From contig CAVTOR010000018.1 in NCBI GenBank assembly GCA_963736235.1, positions 87,963-151,962 on the forward strand: a stretch of 64,000 nucleotides of DNA, written 5' to 3'. This DNA is from CAVORB01 sp963736235. GTDB taxonomy: Bacteria > Pseudomonadota > Gammaproteobacteria > Chromatiales > Chromatiaceae. A program made the position numbers and the translations under genes. Of the stretch, positions 34,146 to 43,490 are shown piece by piece; positions within the stretch are counted from its first letter, which is position 1; every line of letters begins with the position of its first letter. The notes beneath the pieces are model-generated. The model was not told the DNA's origin. It worked only from the letters and a program-made list of their open reading frames with translations, and made no database searches.

Positions 34146-34819
34146 CGCCGCGGGGCCACGAAGCTGTAGCCCGCACCGCGCACCGTCTTGATGTAATCGG
34201 TCGGACGCAGCTTGTGGCGCAAGCGGCTCACAAGCACGTCCACGGCACGAGTGTAGAGATCGGCATCGACGCCGCGCAACGCGTTGAGGATGTCGTCGCG
34301 GCTGAAGGGATGGGCAGGCCGGCTCGCCAGTAAGTCGAGCAGCCGGTATTCCATATGGGTGAGGTTCACCTCTGCCGCTCGCACCTCCACGACCTGGCGC
34401 TCGCGGTCGATGTGCAGATCCGGGAATCGCCAGTGCCCCTCGTCCGCGACGCCCCGGTCTCCGGCGCGCTTGAGGATGCGCTGGATGCGGGCAACCAGTT
34501 CCCTCGGCTCGAACGGTTTGGGGAGATAGTCGTCGGCCCCTAGCTCGAGCCCGACGATACGGTCGGTGACCTCCCCACGGGCGGTGAGCATGATGATCGG
34601 AACCTCGCTGTCGCGGCGGATGGCGCGGCAGACGTCGAACCCGTCCATGTCCGGCAGCATCAGGTCCAGGATCACCAGATCCGTGCCGTTCTCGCGCAGC
34701 ATGCGCAGCCCGTCCGTCGGGTGGTGCGCCGCGGAGAGCTCCAGGTCGAAGCGGGCGAAGTACTCCCGTAGCGGCGCGGCCAGATCTTGATCGTCGTCGA
34801 TGAGCAGGACGCGAGGCAT
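34142..34819 (-). CDS. OmpR/PhoB-family response regulator
   Basis: The 225-residue protein has a receiver domain with acidic cluster LLIDDDQD, phosphoacceptor in LVILDLMLPDMDGFDV (about residue 52) and the conserved lysine in YLPKPFEP (about 101). The C-terminal winged helix has NLTHMEYRLLDLLASRPAHP and YIKTVRGAGYSFVAP. The start at 34819 is fixed by the receiver domain; longer frames add unrelated sequence. The gene lies between the periplasmic sensor gene and the kinase. Confidence 0.94.
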   Translation of the reverse strand: MPRVLLIDDDQDLAAPLREYFARFDLELSAAHHPTDGLRMLRENGTDLVILDLMLPDMDGFDVCRAIRRDSEVPIIMLTARGEVTDRIVGLELGADDYLPKPFEPRELVARIQRILKRAGDRGVADEGHWRFPDLHIDRERQVVEVRAAEVNLTHMEYRLLDLLASRPAHPFSRDDILNALRGVDADLYTRAVDVLVSRLRHKLRPTDYIKTVRGAGYSFVAPRR

Positions 34820-34883
34820 GTGGCTATTGTGCCCGACCTGCCCCGGCTCGCGAAGACCAGCAGGCCGGGCAGCGGGCGTCAGG

Positions 34884-35339
34884 CTAGTAGGCCCAGTGCC
34901 GGGGGCCCCAGCGGTGCTGCATATGCTCGGCGATGAGCTCGACCAAGCGGGTCCGCTGCTCGTGCTGCAGGCTATCGCTGAAGTCGGCGAAGGCATCGAC
35001 GATCTCGCGCTTATGCTCGGCAAACGCCTGATGCCGCTCCTCGAGCAAGGCCATGACCTGCTCGCGGTCGAGCGTCGGCGCCGCCATCAGGCGCTCGACC
35101 TCGTCGCCGATCGCGGCTCGACGCTCCACCCATTCTCCGCGCAGCCGGCGCAGCGCCTCGGCGAAGTCGTCGAGTTGCCGCGACTGCGTCTCGTTGAGAT
35201 CGAGCTTGCGCGCCACCCGGGCCTTTACGGGCTCGAAGTGGCCCCCGCCGGTGCAATAGCCGTTGTGCCTGGCCCAGGCGAGACCCGCGGCCGCGATCAG
35301 GCCGAGGACGGCGAGCGTGATCAGAGAGATCTTCAACAT
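34884..35339 (-). CDS. Spy/CpxP-like periplasmic protein (heavy-metal resistance type)
   Basis: This 151-residue protein has an N-terminal signal anchor (ISLITLAVLGLIAAAGLAWA) and an all-helical body with LDLNETQSRQLDDFAEALRR and LTRLVELIAEH-like ends (TRLVELIAEHMQHRWGP). Helical hairpins of this kind (Spy, CpxP, CnrX/ZraP) bind metals or unfolded proteins and modulate a partner kinase. The ATG at 35339 has GGAGGA upstream. It is transcribed with the adjacent two-component genes, 64 bp upstream of the regulator. Confidence 0.82.
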   Translation of the reverse strand: MLKISLITLAVLGLIAAAGLAWARHNGYCTGGGHFEPVKARVARKLDLNETQSRQLDDFAEALRRLRGEWVERRAAIGDEVERLMAAPTLDREQVMALLEERHQAFAEHKREIVDAFADFSDSLQHEQRTRLVELIAEHMQHRWGPRHWAY

Positions 35340-35592
35340 GGTGCTTTCCTCCGTTTCGTGTAGAGCACGGTACGGAGTCTGGCCTGACAACGCGGCCACC
35401 GGGTTTCGTCGTCGTAAGGGTCTGTAACGAAATGTAACCTTCAGGAGCCACACCAGACCGGAGAGGATTCCAGCTTACTCCCGATCCGACTGGATCGGGC
35501 CTCAGGGCGCAATTCGCTGTAGCTTTCCCGTCCCCGATAATGCGTCACGGGTGCTCCCCGGCCCCGTGGCGCGCCCCGCCGCGACATGAGAA

Positions 35593-35619
35593 AGGCCGGT
35601 GCCTCGCGGCAACCGGCCT
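35593..35619 (-). terminator. Stem-loop downstream of doxX
   Basis: AGGCCGGT and ACCGGCCT form a perfect 8-bp stem with an 11-base loop, 40 bases after the DoxX stop. A short T-containing stretch (TTCTC) follows on the minus strand. It may act as terminator for the DoxX gene and insulate the two-component operon. Confidence 0.5.
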
Positions 35620-35658
35620 CGTGTTGCTCCCATTCGAGGGACGATGGAGCGGGCGTGG

Positions 35659-36099
35659 TCACAGGGATTGATCGCCATTGCCGCGGAGGGCGAAGTAGAG
35701 CCCTATCAGCAGCAGCACGACCTGGAACTCCATGCCGCCCATGGGATGGCTCTCGGTGGCGACGAAACTCCACTGCCCCCAATGGACCATGACAATCGCC
35801 CCGACCATGACCGGTACCACGGCAAGGCCACCGAGGCGGGTCATCCAATCCTTGCGCAGAGCCCCGCCGGCGAGGACGGCGAGCCCGCCTCCTACTTCCG
35901 CAAAGGCCACGAGAAGCGCGACCATCAGCGGTAGCTGCATCATCTCGGCGAACTGCGCGGGACCCGCGAGCTTGCCAATGCCGTGGAACAGAAAGACGCT
36001 GGCCAAACCGACGCGCAACAGCCAATGGGCATGCGGTGCGAAGACGGCAGCGATGGATCGAGAGGGACGCGCAGCGATGGTCGTGACGTGGCTGTTCAT
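35659..36099 (-). CDS. DoxX-family membrane protein
   Basis: This 146-residue protein has four transmembrane segments. The DoxX signatures are WLLRVGLASVFLFHGIGKLA, then AEMMQLPLMVALLVAFAEVG and GAIVMVHWGQWSFVA. DoxX-family proteins are quinone- or thiol-related membrane subunits of loosely defined function. GGAG lies seven bases before the ATG. A second DoxX protein is encoded in the hvf cluster of this window, but its sequence is longer and different. Confidence 0.88.
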   Translation of the reverse strand: MNSHVTTIAARPSRSIAAVFAPHAHWLLRVGLASVFLFHGIGKLAGPAQFAEMMQLPLMVALLVAFAEVGGGLAVLAGGALRKDWMTRLGGLAVVPVMVGAIVMVHWGQWSFVATESHPMGGMEFQVVLLLIGLYFALRGNGDQSL

Positions 36100-36251
36100 T
36101 GTCGGCTCCAGTTAGTATCTTGCTGTTAACGTTCGATTCGCTTTAACAAGACCGCCCTGTCTCATCGGATGTTTCAGCGAGGCAGGTTGCAGGACAGAAC
36201 ACCGCGGAGCTTAAGAGATTCGCCGGACGGGGATCGTAAGGAACATCTTCC

Positions 36252-39200
36252 TCAATGGAAGTCCCTTGAGGGAATCACCAGATGACCGAGCAGCGGCGTC
36301 AAATCCCGGAGCCGGCTGGCGATGAGATGCGCCACGTCGCCCTGCCGCTCCAGCACCCCGTACACCGCCAGCAGGCGCGAGCTCAGCAGCTCGCGCCGCT
36401 GCCGCTCGCCGAGGTCGCGCCATACCAGGACGTTGATCGAACCGGTCTCGTCCTCCAGGGTGAGGAAGGTCGCGCCGCTGGCGGTGCTGGGGTGCTGGCG
36501 GCAGATCACCAACCCGGCCGCGCGCGCGCTGCATCCGTGGGGCAAGCGGCTCAATCGCTCGGCCGTGACGAGCCGCCGGCTTTGAAGATGCGGCCTGAGC
36601 AGGGCCAGCGGATGGCGGCCCAGGGTGAGGCCGAGGCTGGCGTAGTCCGCCACCAGATCCTGGCCTTCGCTGGGTGCGATCAGATGCGGCGGCGTCTTCT
36701 CGACCGGGGCGGTGGTCAGCGGGGTGCCCCGCTCGATGCCTGCCACGTCCCAGTAGGCCTGTCGGCGATGTCCGGCCAGCGCGGACAGCGCAGCGGCCGC
36801 GGCCAGGCACTTGAGATCGCGTTTGCCCAGCCCGCCGCGCAGGGACAGGTCGTTGACATCGCTGAAAGACTTTTGCGCACGCGCCGCGACGAGGCGCGCC
36901 GCGCCCTCCGCGGAGAGACCATTCACCCGACGCAAGCCGAGACGCAGCGCGGGCTGACGGGTCGATCCAGCCTCGCCCTTTCCCCCTACCGGGGCGACGG
37001 ATGGCCCAAGCTCCAGCGTGCAATCCCAAGCGCTCGCCGTCACATCCACCGGACGTACCTCCACGCCGTGGCGGCGTGCGTCCTGCACGAGCTGGGCGGG
37101 CGCGTAGAAGCCCATCGGCTGGCTGTTGAGCAGCGCGCAGGCGAACGCCGCCGGCTCGTGGCGCTTCAGCCAGGCGGACACGTAGACCAGCAGCGCGAAG
37201 CTCGCGGCGTGGGACTCGGGAAAGCCGTATTCGCCGAAGCCCTGGATCTGGCGAAAGATGCTGCTGGGCGAAGTCTTCGCGATAGCCGCGCGCGCGCATG
37301 CCTTCGATCAGGCGACGCTCGAACTGCTCCAGCCCGCCCTTGCGCCGCCACGCCGCCATGGCGCGCCGCAGCCTGATCGGCCTCGCCCGGGGTGAAGCCG
37401 GCCGCCACCATGGCGAGCTGCATCACCTGCTCCTGGAAAATCGGCACGCCCAGGGTGCGCTCCAGCACGTCGCTTCACCGCCTCGCTCGGGATAGCTCAC
37501 CGGCTCCTGGCCCTGGCGCCGGCGCAGGTAGGGATGCACCATGCCGCCCTGGATCGGGCCGGGGCGCACGATGGCGACCTCGATCACCAGGTCGTAGAAA
37601 CAGCGCGGCCGCATGCGCGGCAGCATGGCCATCTGCGCGCGCGACTCGATCTGGAACACGCCCACCGTGTCGGCGCGGCCGATCATGTCGTACACCGCCG
37701 GGTCTTCGGACGGGATGTCCGCGATCGTCATCGGCCGGCCGCGCACCGCGACCAGCCCTTCGAAGGCGCGGCGGATGGCGGTGAGCATGCCCAGGGCCGA
37801 GCACGTCGACTTTCAGCAGGCCGAGGGCGTCGAGATCGTCCTTGTCCCACTGGATCACGGTGCGCTCGGCCATGGCCGCGTTCTCGATCGGCACCATGCT
37901 GCGAAAGCCGGCCGCGCGCGATCACGAAGCCGCCCACGTGCTGGGACAGATGGCGCGGAAAGCCCACCAGATCACGCGACCAGCCGTATCAGCAGGGCCA
38001 CCTGCCATTGTCGGGATCGAAGCCGGCTTCCGCCAGCCGCTGCGGCAGCATCCGGTGGCCGTCCCACCAGGCCATGGCTTTCGCCAGGCGGTCGACCTGT
38101 TCCAGGTCGAAGCCCAGGGCCTTGCCGACGTCGCGCATCGCGCTGCGCGGCCGGTAGCTGATGACGGTGGCGGCCAGCGCCGCGCGCTCGCGACCGTATT
38201 TCGCATAGAGGTACTGGATGACCTCCTCGCGGCGCTCGTGCTCGAAGTCCACGTCGATGTCCGGCGGCTCGTTGCGCTCGCTGCGAGATGAAGCGCTCGA
38301 ACAGCATCGCCATGCGCGCCGGGATCGACCTCGGTGATGCCCAGCGCGTAGCACACCGCTGAGTTGGCCGCCGAGCCGCGCCCCTGGCACAGGATGCCGC
38401 GGCCGCGGGCGAAGCGCACGATGTCGTGTACGGTGAGGAAATAGGGCTCGTAGCCGAGCTCGCCGATCAGCGCCAGCTCGTGCTCGACCAGGGCGCGCAC
38501 CTTGCCCGGCACGCCATCGGGGCAGCGCTGCGCCAGCCCGTCTTCGGTCAGGCGGCGCAGGTAGGAGATGGGCGTCTCCCCTGCCGGCGCCAGCTCCTCG
38601 GGATATTCGTAGCGCAGCTCGTCGAGGGAGAAGTGGCAGCGCGCCGCGATGGCCAGAGACTGTTCCAGCAGTTGCGCGGGATAGATGCGCGCCAGATCGG
38701 CCTGCGCGCGCAAATGACGCTCGCCGTTGGGATACAGCGCGGCGCCGGCGCCAAACACCGGCACACCGAGACGGATGGCGGTGAGGGTGTCCTGCAGCGG
38801 GCGCCGCTCCGCGGTGTGCATGTGCACGTCGCCCGCCGCCACCAGCGGCAGTCCGGCGGCCTCGCCCAGCACGCTCAGGGCGCGCAAGCCGGTCGGCATC
38901 GTCGGGACCGCGGAACAATTCCACCGCCAGCCATGCACGCCCCGGAAAACCCGCCGCGAGCGCCCGCGCCTGCTCCAGGGAAGGCGAGGGATCGGGCAGC
39001 AGCAGCGCGAGGCAGCCGGGCAACCCTGTGCAGATATCCGCAAACGCAAGCCGGTAACGGCCCTTGACGGCATGACGCCGGCCTTGGGTAATCAGCGAGG
39101 ACAGACGGCCGTATCCCGACCGGTCGGTCGCCAGCAGCACCACGCGTAGTCCCTCGGTGCAGCAGATCTCGCTGCCCACGAGGAGCTTCAGCCCGCACGC

Positions 39201-39368
39201 CTTGGCCGCCGTGTGGGCGCGCACGATGCCGGCCAGGGAACATTCGTCGGTCAGCGCCAGGGCCGCATAACCCAGCTCGTGCGCGCGCGCCACCAGCTCC
39301 TCCGGATGCGAGGCGCCGCGCAGAAAGGTGAAGTTGGACAGACAGTGCAGCTCGGCGTAGGCGGTCAT
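36252..39368 (-). pseudogene. dnaE2: Error-prone DNA polymerase DnaE2 (ImuC), broken by about eleven apparent frameshifts
   Basis: This is the mutagenic C-family polymerase of the imuA-imuB-dnaE2 cassette. All conserved blocks are present in order. The PHP domain start is YAELHCLSNFTFLRGASHPE. Later blocks are GLPLVAAGDVHMH, GRGSAANSAVCYALGITEVD, NEPPDIDVDFEHERREEVIQ, GFPRHLSQHVGGFVIARG, TVIQWDKDDLDALGLLKVDV, VRPGPIQGGMVHPYLRRRQG, TLGVPIFQEQVMQLAMVAAG and the C-terminal OB fold ending IPSRDFH. They lie in alternating frames. Breaks fall near 38900, 38330, 38285, 38003, 37985, 37900, 37797, 37495, 37480, 37365 and 37268, each explained by one extra base. No premature stop interrupts the restored reading. 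Either the gene is decaying or, more likely, this stretch was badly base-called. Confidence 0.9.
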
Positions 39369-39376
39369 GCCCGTCC

Positions 39377-40785
39377 TCACGCAAACAGCCCATGCACGAA
39401 CCACTCGCCGCTGACACGCTCGCGATACACCCACAGCTGAGCGCCATTTCGATCCTGCGCCACGTAATAGTCGCGCGTCACCTCCATGCCATCCCACCAG
39501 CCGCTCTCGATGCGTTCCGGTCCCGCCTTGAGCACCAGTTGGCCGTCGCGGCAAGGCGCAGGCCGGGTCAGCAGCCACAAGGGCCGCGCAACCTTGCCCG
39601 GCACTGCCGCTTCATGCCCCGCCGCGCAGGGCTGCCAGGCCCGTTCCGGCCGATGGTCGGCGGTCGGCGCGATGCCATGTACCGCCTCCTTGCCGAGGCG
39701 GATGCGCAGGCGCTCCAACAGCAGATCGCCATCCACCTTCCTGCTCATGTGCCTGGAACAGGTCGGCAGTCACGGCCGCAAGCGGCAGGATGCGGCTGGC
39801 ATGCAACACGATGGCATGTCACCGGGGCAGGCAGGCGGGTGCGGCCCAAGGTTTCGCGTAGCAGGAGCAGCATCCGCGCCGCGGCGCCCGTGGGCTGCAC
39901 GAATCCCAGCCGCAGCAGGGTATCCGGCGCCTCTTCGTGGCAACAGGCGAGCTCGAGCTCCTGCACGCCGGCCTGACGCAATCCGAGCCAGCCCTCCAGT
40001 TCCGGTAGCAAGCGGCGCGCGGCGAACAGCAGGGCTTCCGCTTCATACACCGGCGCCGGCAGCGCCAGGCGGCGGGCGAAAGTGGGTGGGGGCACGAAAA
40101 ACGCGTGCGCCTCGGGCAGCCTGCCCAGCACACGGTCCAGCTCGTCCACTAGCCTGCGGCCGAAACGGCGCGCCAGGCCAGCCCGCGGCAGGCGCAGGCA
40201 ATCCCCGAGGGTATGCGCCCCAATTTTTCCCAGTCCTTCAAGGATATCGGCAGGCTGATCGAGCAGCGTCAGAGGCAGCGCGAAAATGGCCTGCTCGAGC
40301 GCTGCCAGCTCGCGCACGACGGCCCGGGTGCCCGCACGCGCCAGCAGCCAGGCGCCGAGCGCCGTCGGCGCGCAGGCGTAGGTGGACGCGTAGCCCAGTT
40401 CATCCAGACCGGACATCACCCGGTCAAGCAGGGGGTCGAGGCCGCGATGCAGACGCAGGCAGCTCCCAATCTCCAGCAGCAGTCCGGTTGGGGGCTGGAG
40501 GCTCACGGCCGGGGTGAAGCGGCCGGCCCAGGCAGCCAGGCCGGCTAAAGCGTCGCGTTCCCCCGCCGGGTCGCGCGCGCGCACGACAAGCCCGCTCACC
40601 AGCGCCTGAGCGGCGGGAACCGCCATGCCGGGCCTCACCCCGCGGGCGGCGGCTGCCACATTGCAAGCCACGACCCGCGAGCGCCTGCCTTGCTTCTCAG
40701 TAACCGCCAGCGGCGCGGGCTCAGCGCTGCCGCGGGAAAAGATGGCTACTGGAAGCGCTGGAAAATGAAGGCCAAGCCACAACAT
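39377..40785 (-). CDS. imuB: ImuB, Y-family polymerase-like protein, two apparent frameshifts
   Basis: ImuB is a Y-family polymerase homologue without catalytic activity that bridges ImuA, DnaE2 and the beta clamp. It opens LWLGLHFPALPVAIFSR, with the palm region at VVACNVAAAARGVRPGMAVP. The C-terminal part ends RPLWLLTRPAPCRDGQLVLK to ESGWWDGMEVTRDYYVAQDR and WFVHGLFA. The frame breaks near 39809 and 39748. Removing one base at each joins LHASRILPLAAVTADLFQAH to KVDGDLLLERLRIRLGKEAV. The restored gene ends nine bases before dnaE2. Confidence 0.9.
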
Positions 40786-40817
40786 GGACAGTCCTCACAC
40801 GGCCGGGTCCGCGCTGC

Positions 40818-41522
40818 TCAGCTTCTCCAGAGGTCGCAAGCCGCTTGCCCAGGATGTGCGGGAGGTGGAGCTGACGGAGGTGCAGGGTGCGCGCTTGCGA
40901 TCCGGGGCAAATCGACCAACGTCGGCTTATTCACCGGCCCGCCGCGGCGTTTGAGGACGTATACCGCAAGACCGCTCGCCGAAGGCGCCAGGCGCAGTCG
41001 CAGCGCGGCGGGGGAACGCTCCCGCGCGGCGCGCCCGGGACGGAACAGGACACACCAGGTCCGTCCGGTTTCCGCCGCCAGTTGCAGGCGGCGCATGCGC
41101 CGTTCGTCGGGCGCGCTCAGCCACGCCAAGACGGTGCCGCAGGCCCCCGAGCGCAGCGCCTGCTCCGCCGCCCACCAGGCATCGTCAGCCGCTTGCGTCC
41201 GGGCCACCAACAGCCGCTTCAAAGCGAGCCCAGCGGCGGCCAGAGCGGGCGCATAGGGCACATGGGGCGGCGCCACCCAGGCCAGCCATCCATCTTCCCG
41301 TGAAAGGCGGACCAACGCCGGCATCAGCAGGCGCAGCTCGCCGATCCCCTCTCGCTCGGTGAGGATCTCGGTCAGGGCGCCGCGCGGCCAGCCGCCGCCC
41401 GGCAGCAGCTCATCCAGTTCGGCAAAACCGGTCGGCAGGGTCTCCCCCGCCGTCTGCGCGCGCTGATCGCCCCGCCAGATGCCGGGGTGGCGCAATAACG
41501 TATCCAGTGGCGCGCTCATCAT
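40818..41522 (-). CDS. imuA: ImuA, RecA/SulA-like protein of the mutagenesis cassette
   Basis: The 234-residue protein is a RecA-like fold lacking a full Walker A. It has LPTGFAELDELLPGGGWPRG at the N-terminus (substrate segment shared with RecA and SulA relatives) and LAWVAPPHVPYAPALAAAGL in the core. The C-terminus is Pro/Ala-rich (HPAPPSAPPPAHPGQ). ImuA works with ImuB and DnaE2 in damage-induced mutagenesis. Its start overlaps the lexA stop (4 bp), so it is translated in the same operon. Confidence 0.9.
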   Translation of the reverse strand: MMSAPLDTLLRHPGIWRGDQRAQTAGETLPTGFAELDELLPGGGWPRGALTEILTEREGIGELRLLMPALVRLSREDGWLAWVAPPHVPYAPALAAAGLALKRLLVARTQAADDAWWAAEQALRSGACGTVLAWLSAPDERRMRRLQLAAETGRTWCVLFRPGRAARERSPAALRLRLAPSASGLAVYVLKRRGGPVNKPTLVDLPRIASAHPAPPSAPPPAHPGQAACDLWRS

Positions 41523-42118
41523 CGGTAGGAACGCATCTGTCCTACCAGCACGCCCTGAATCTGCACCTCGCCGGGATCGAGCTCCAGCGCCTTCATGGCG
41601 CTGTTCTCCGGGTAGAGCATCGTGCGCCCTGGTTGCTGCAGGATCCGTTTCAGCGTGACCTCCTCTCCCCGCACCAGGGCGACGACGATCTCGCCATCGC
41701 GGGCGGTCTCGCGCTGCTCGATGACCACATAGTCACCGTCCAGGATGCCGGCCTCGCGCATCGAGTCGCCCCGCACCTTGAGCACGTAGCATGGCTTGTC
41801 CGTGCGCAGCTGCGGCGGGACTTGAAGAAATTCCGGCTGTGGCACGGCCTCGATCGGCCGACCGGCGGCGATGGTCCCGAGAAGCGGGATGCCTTCATCG
41901 CCGGCCTCGTTTGGGATCAGCCGTATACCCCGGTGCTGACCGGCCATCGGCTCGACGAAGCCTGCCTCAATCAGCGCTTGAACGTGCTTGTGCAGCGAGC
42001 CGCGGGAGCGCAGCCCGAGCATCGCGCACAGCTCGTCCAGGGTTGGCGGATGCTCGAAATGCCCCGCGTTGTCGCGCAGGAAATCCAGGATCTCTTGTTG
42101 GCGTCGAGTCAATTGCAT
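41519..42118 (-). CDS. lexA: LexA repressor of the imu cassette
   Basis: The N-terminal winged helix-turn-helix (MQLTRRQQEILDFLRD to LRSRGSLHKHVQALIEAGFV) binds the operator. The autocleavage site is Ala-Gly in LGTIAAGRPIEAV. The catalytic serine lies in VRGDSMREAGI and the lysine in EEVTLKRILQ. RecA filaments trigger self-cleavage and derepression. The start at 42118 matches LexA N-termini; an in-frame ATG at 42136 would add six residues and overlap a dyad. It heads lexA-imuA-imuB-dnaE2 and probably autoregulates. Confidence 0.94.
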   Translation of the reverse strand: MQLTRRQQEILDFLRDNAGHFEHPPTLDELCAMLGLRSRGSLHKHVQALIEAGFVEPMAGQHRGIRLIPNEAGDEGIPLLGTIAAGRPIEAVPQPEFLQVPPQLRTDKPCYVLKVRGDSMREAGILDGDYVVIEQRETARDGEIVVALVRGEEVTLKRILQQPGRTMLYPENSAMKALELDPGEVQIQGVLVGQMRSYR

Positions 42119-42127
42119 AGTCGTAAT

Positions 42128-42182
42128 GTTTTCCATTGGTTCTCTTATTGTATGCTAGTCTCATGGAAAACGAATAGAGAAC
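42128..42182. promoter_or_regulatory. Divergent lexA / S24 promoter region with nested inverted repeats
   Basis: Two nested dyads lie just upstream of lexA. GTTTTCCAT (42128-42136) pairs with ATGGAAAAC (42163-42171). GTTCTC (42139-42144) pairs with GAGAAC (42177-42182). Both sides therefore share the order GGAAAAC then GAGAAC elements, facing each other, in the 103 bp between the divergent genes. This is a plausible operator for the local LexA; the sequence is not the classical CTG-N10-CAG. Confidence 0.55.
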
Positions 42183-42221
42183 GCGCGCGATCTTCCAGAC
42201 ATCAGCCAACGGAGCATCACC

Positions 42222-42683
42222 ATGCAGAACGTCTCCTATCTCTTGCCGAAACACCGGCACACGACCTGGAACCCGGCGCTGGAACCCCTGTACCTGGCCG
42301 CCGAATCCGGCATCGAGATACCGCTACTGGGCTATGTCACCGCCGGGCAGCCCGTGGACATCCCGGAGGAGCGGGAGACCATCACCGTGCCGCGGCACAT
42401 GGTGCGCAAGAACAGCTATGCCCTTCGCGTGCGCGGTCATTCGATGATCGACGACCACATCCAGGACGGCGACATCATCATCGTCGAGAAACGCGAGACG
42501 GCCGAGAACGGCGAGTCGGTGGTTGCGATGATCAACGGCGAGCGAGTGACACTGAAGCGCTTCTTCGTCGAGGCCGACGGGATTCGGCTACAGCCGGCGA
42601 ACCCCGAGATGGAGCCCATCTACCTGCGCCACGAGGAGCTGCAGATACTCGGCATCGTCGCGGGGGTGATCCGTCAAGGCTGA
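42222..42683 (+). CDS. Stand-alone S24 (LexA/UmuD-like) peptidase without DNA-binding domain
   Basis: The 153-residue protein contains only the latent protease half of a LexA/UmuD protein. It has the Ala-Gly cleavage site in LLGYVTAGQPVDIPEE (about residue 43), the serine in VRGHSMIDDHIQDGD (about 70) and the lysine in GERVTLKRFFV (about 112). The first 28 residues are too short for a helix-turn-helix. GGAG lies eight bases before the ATG. It is divergent from lexA-imuA-imuB-dnaE2. It may behave like UmuD, giving a cleaved polymerase accessory, or may tune LexA cleavage; no umuC is present here. Confidence 0.82.
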   Translation: MQNVSYLLPKHRHTTWNPALEPLYLAAESGIEIPLLGYVTAGQPVDIPEERETITVPRHMVRKNSYALRVRGHSMIDDHIQDGDIIIVEKRETAENGESVVAMINGERVTLKRFFVEADGIRLQPANPEMEPIYLRHEELQILGIVAGVIRQG

Positions 42684-43149
42684 CGCTGTTCCACCGTAAG
42701 TCGGCTGAGCACGGTTGGCCGGCGCGGTTGCTGGAATCGTAGGGATTCGCGCCTGGGTCCGTGGATCGTCGAACCCGAACGGGCCGCCTCCCGCCGCCGG
42801 CGAAAGCGACATGTATCCCGTCGCGTGGGGGGAGAGGACCGTATCGGTATTGTGGAGTCCCCCCGACCCGCCCCTCTGGGAACGGGCCTTTGCAATCACG
42901 CTATCGGGGTGCGAAATCGGTTGCAGAGGAGCCGGTACGGTTTCCTTATTCGCGCACCATTGGTCAGTCCTCGGACGCCCATTGATCGCGGTCCGGTCAA
43001 GCTCACCACAATTTCTGCTGGGCGGAGACAAGAACTGCAACCTGTGCACAGAAACCGATTGACCGAGGAATTCAACCATGCTAGCCGAGAGGAATAGATC
43101 AGTATTCGGCGATATTCCGTATCTCTATGATTTCCTGATTAAAAAAAGA

Positions 43150-43166
43150 TGGTCAAAATGTGACCA
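43150..43166. promoter_or_regulatory. Palindrome TGGTCA-N5-TGACCA
   Basis: A perfect 6-bp dyad with a five-base centre lies in the AT-rich interval between the S24 gene and the 72-residue orphan. The rest of the interval from 42684 to 43149 shows no convincing gene. The factor is unknown. Confidence 0.35.
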
Positions 43167-43228
43167 ATCCAACAAATCGTTAACAGTTCTTAATGTCTAT
43201 CGGATGCCGAGGCCTATAATTCACAGAG

Positions 43229-43251
43229 TTATCCACAGAAAATGTGGATAA
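43229..43251. promoter_or_regulatory. Pair of facing perfect DnaA boxes
   Basis: TTATCCACA on the plus strand and its complement TGTGGATAA are separated by five bases. Both match the strongest DnaA-box consensus (TTATNCACA) exactly. The surrounding 150 bases are AT-rich. No dnaA, dnaN, gidA or parAB chromosome genes are adjacent, so this is more likely a DnaA-binding locus of another kind (titration, reactivation or transcription control) than the origin itself, although an origin is not excluded. Confidence 0.6.
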
Positions 43252-43399
43252 GAAAACATTTTTCATCATGAACTTAACCTTGCCGTCACGTTTCGAGAAT
43301 TAACTTGAATAATGAACCGTAATCGACGTGTTCGTGCCATTGAGGCAGGCCTCGCTGGCGGAGATGGTCAGCCTGAACGACGAACACCGAGAAGCGGAA

Positions 43400-43421
43400 A
43401 ACTGTGACCTGCATCACAGTT
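43400..43421. promoter_or_regulatory. CRP/Vfr-type operator
   Basis: AACTGTGA and TCACAGTT form a perfect dyad around six bases (CCTGCA). The core TGTGA-N6-TCACA is the exact consensus for cAMP receptor protein. It is 70 bases upstream of the start of the next small gene, an activating distance. Confidence 0.7.
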
Positions 43422-43490
43422 CTTACGTCGGGCAGACTCTGGCTTCTGACCAGGGAGTCACTTCATAACAACTGCCTCAGGAGGATTACG

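Noticed and set aside
43229..43251. Chromosomal replication origin (oriC) call
   Set aside because: Only two strong DnaA boxes and no dnaA, dnaN, gidA or parAB neighbourhood; kept as a DnaA-box pair only.
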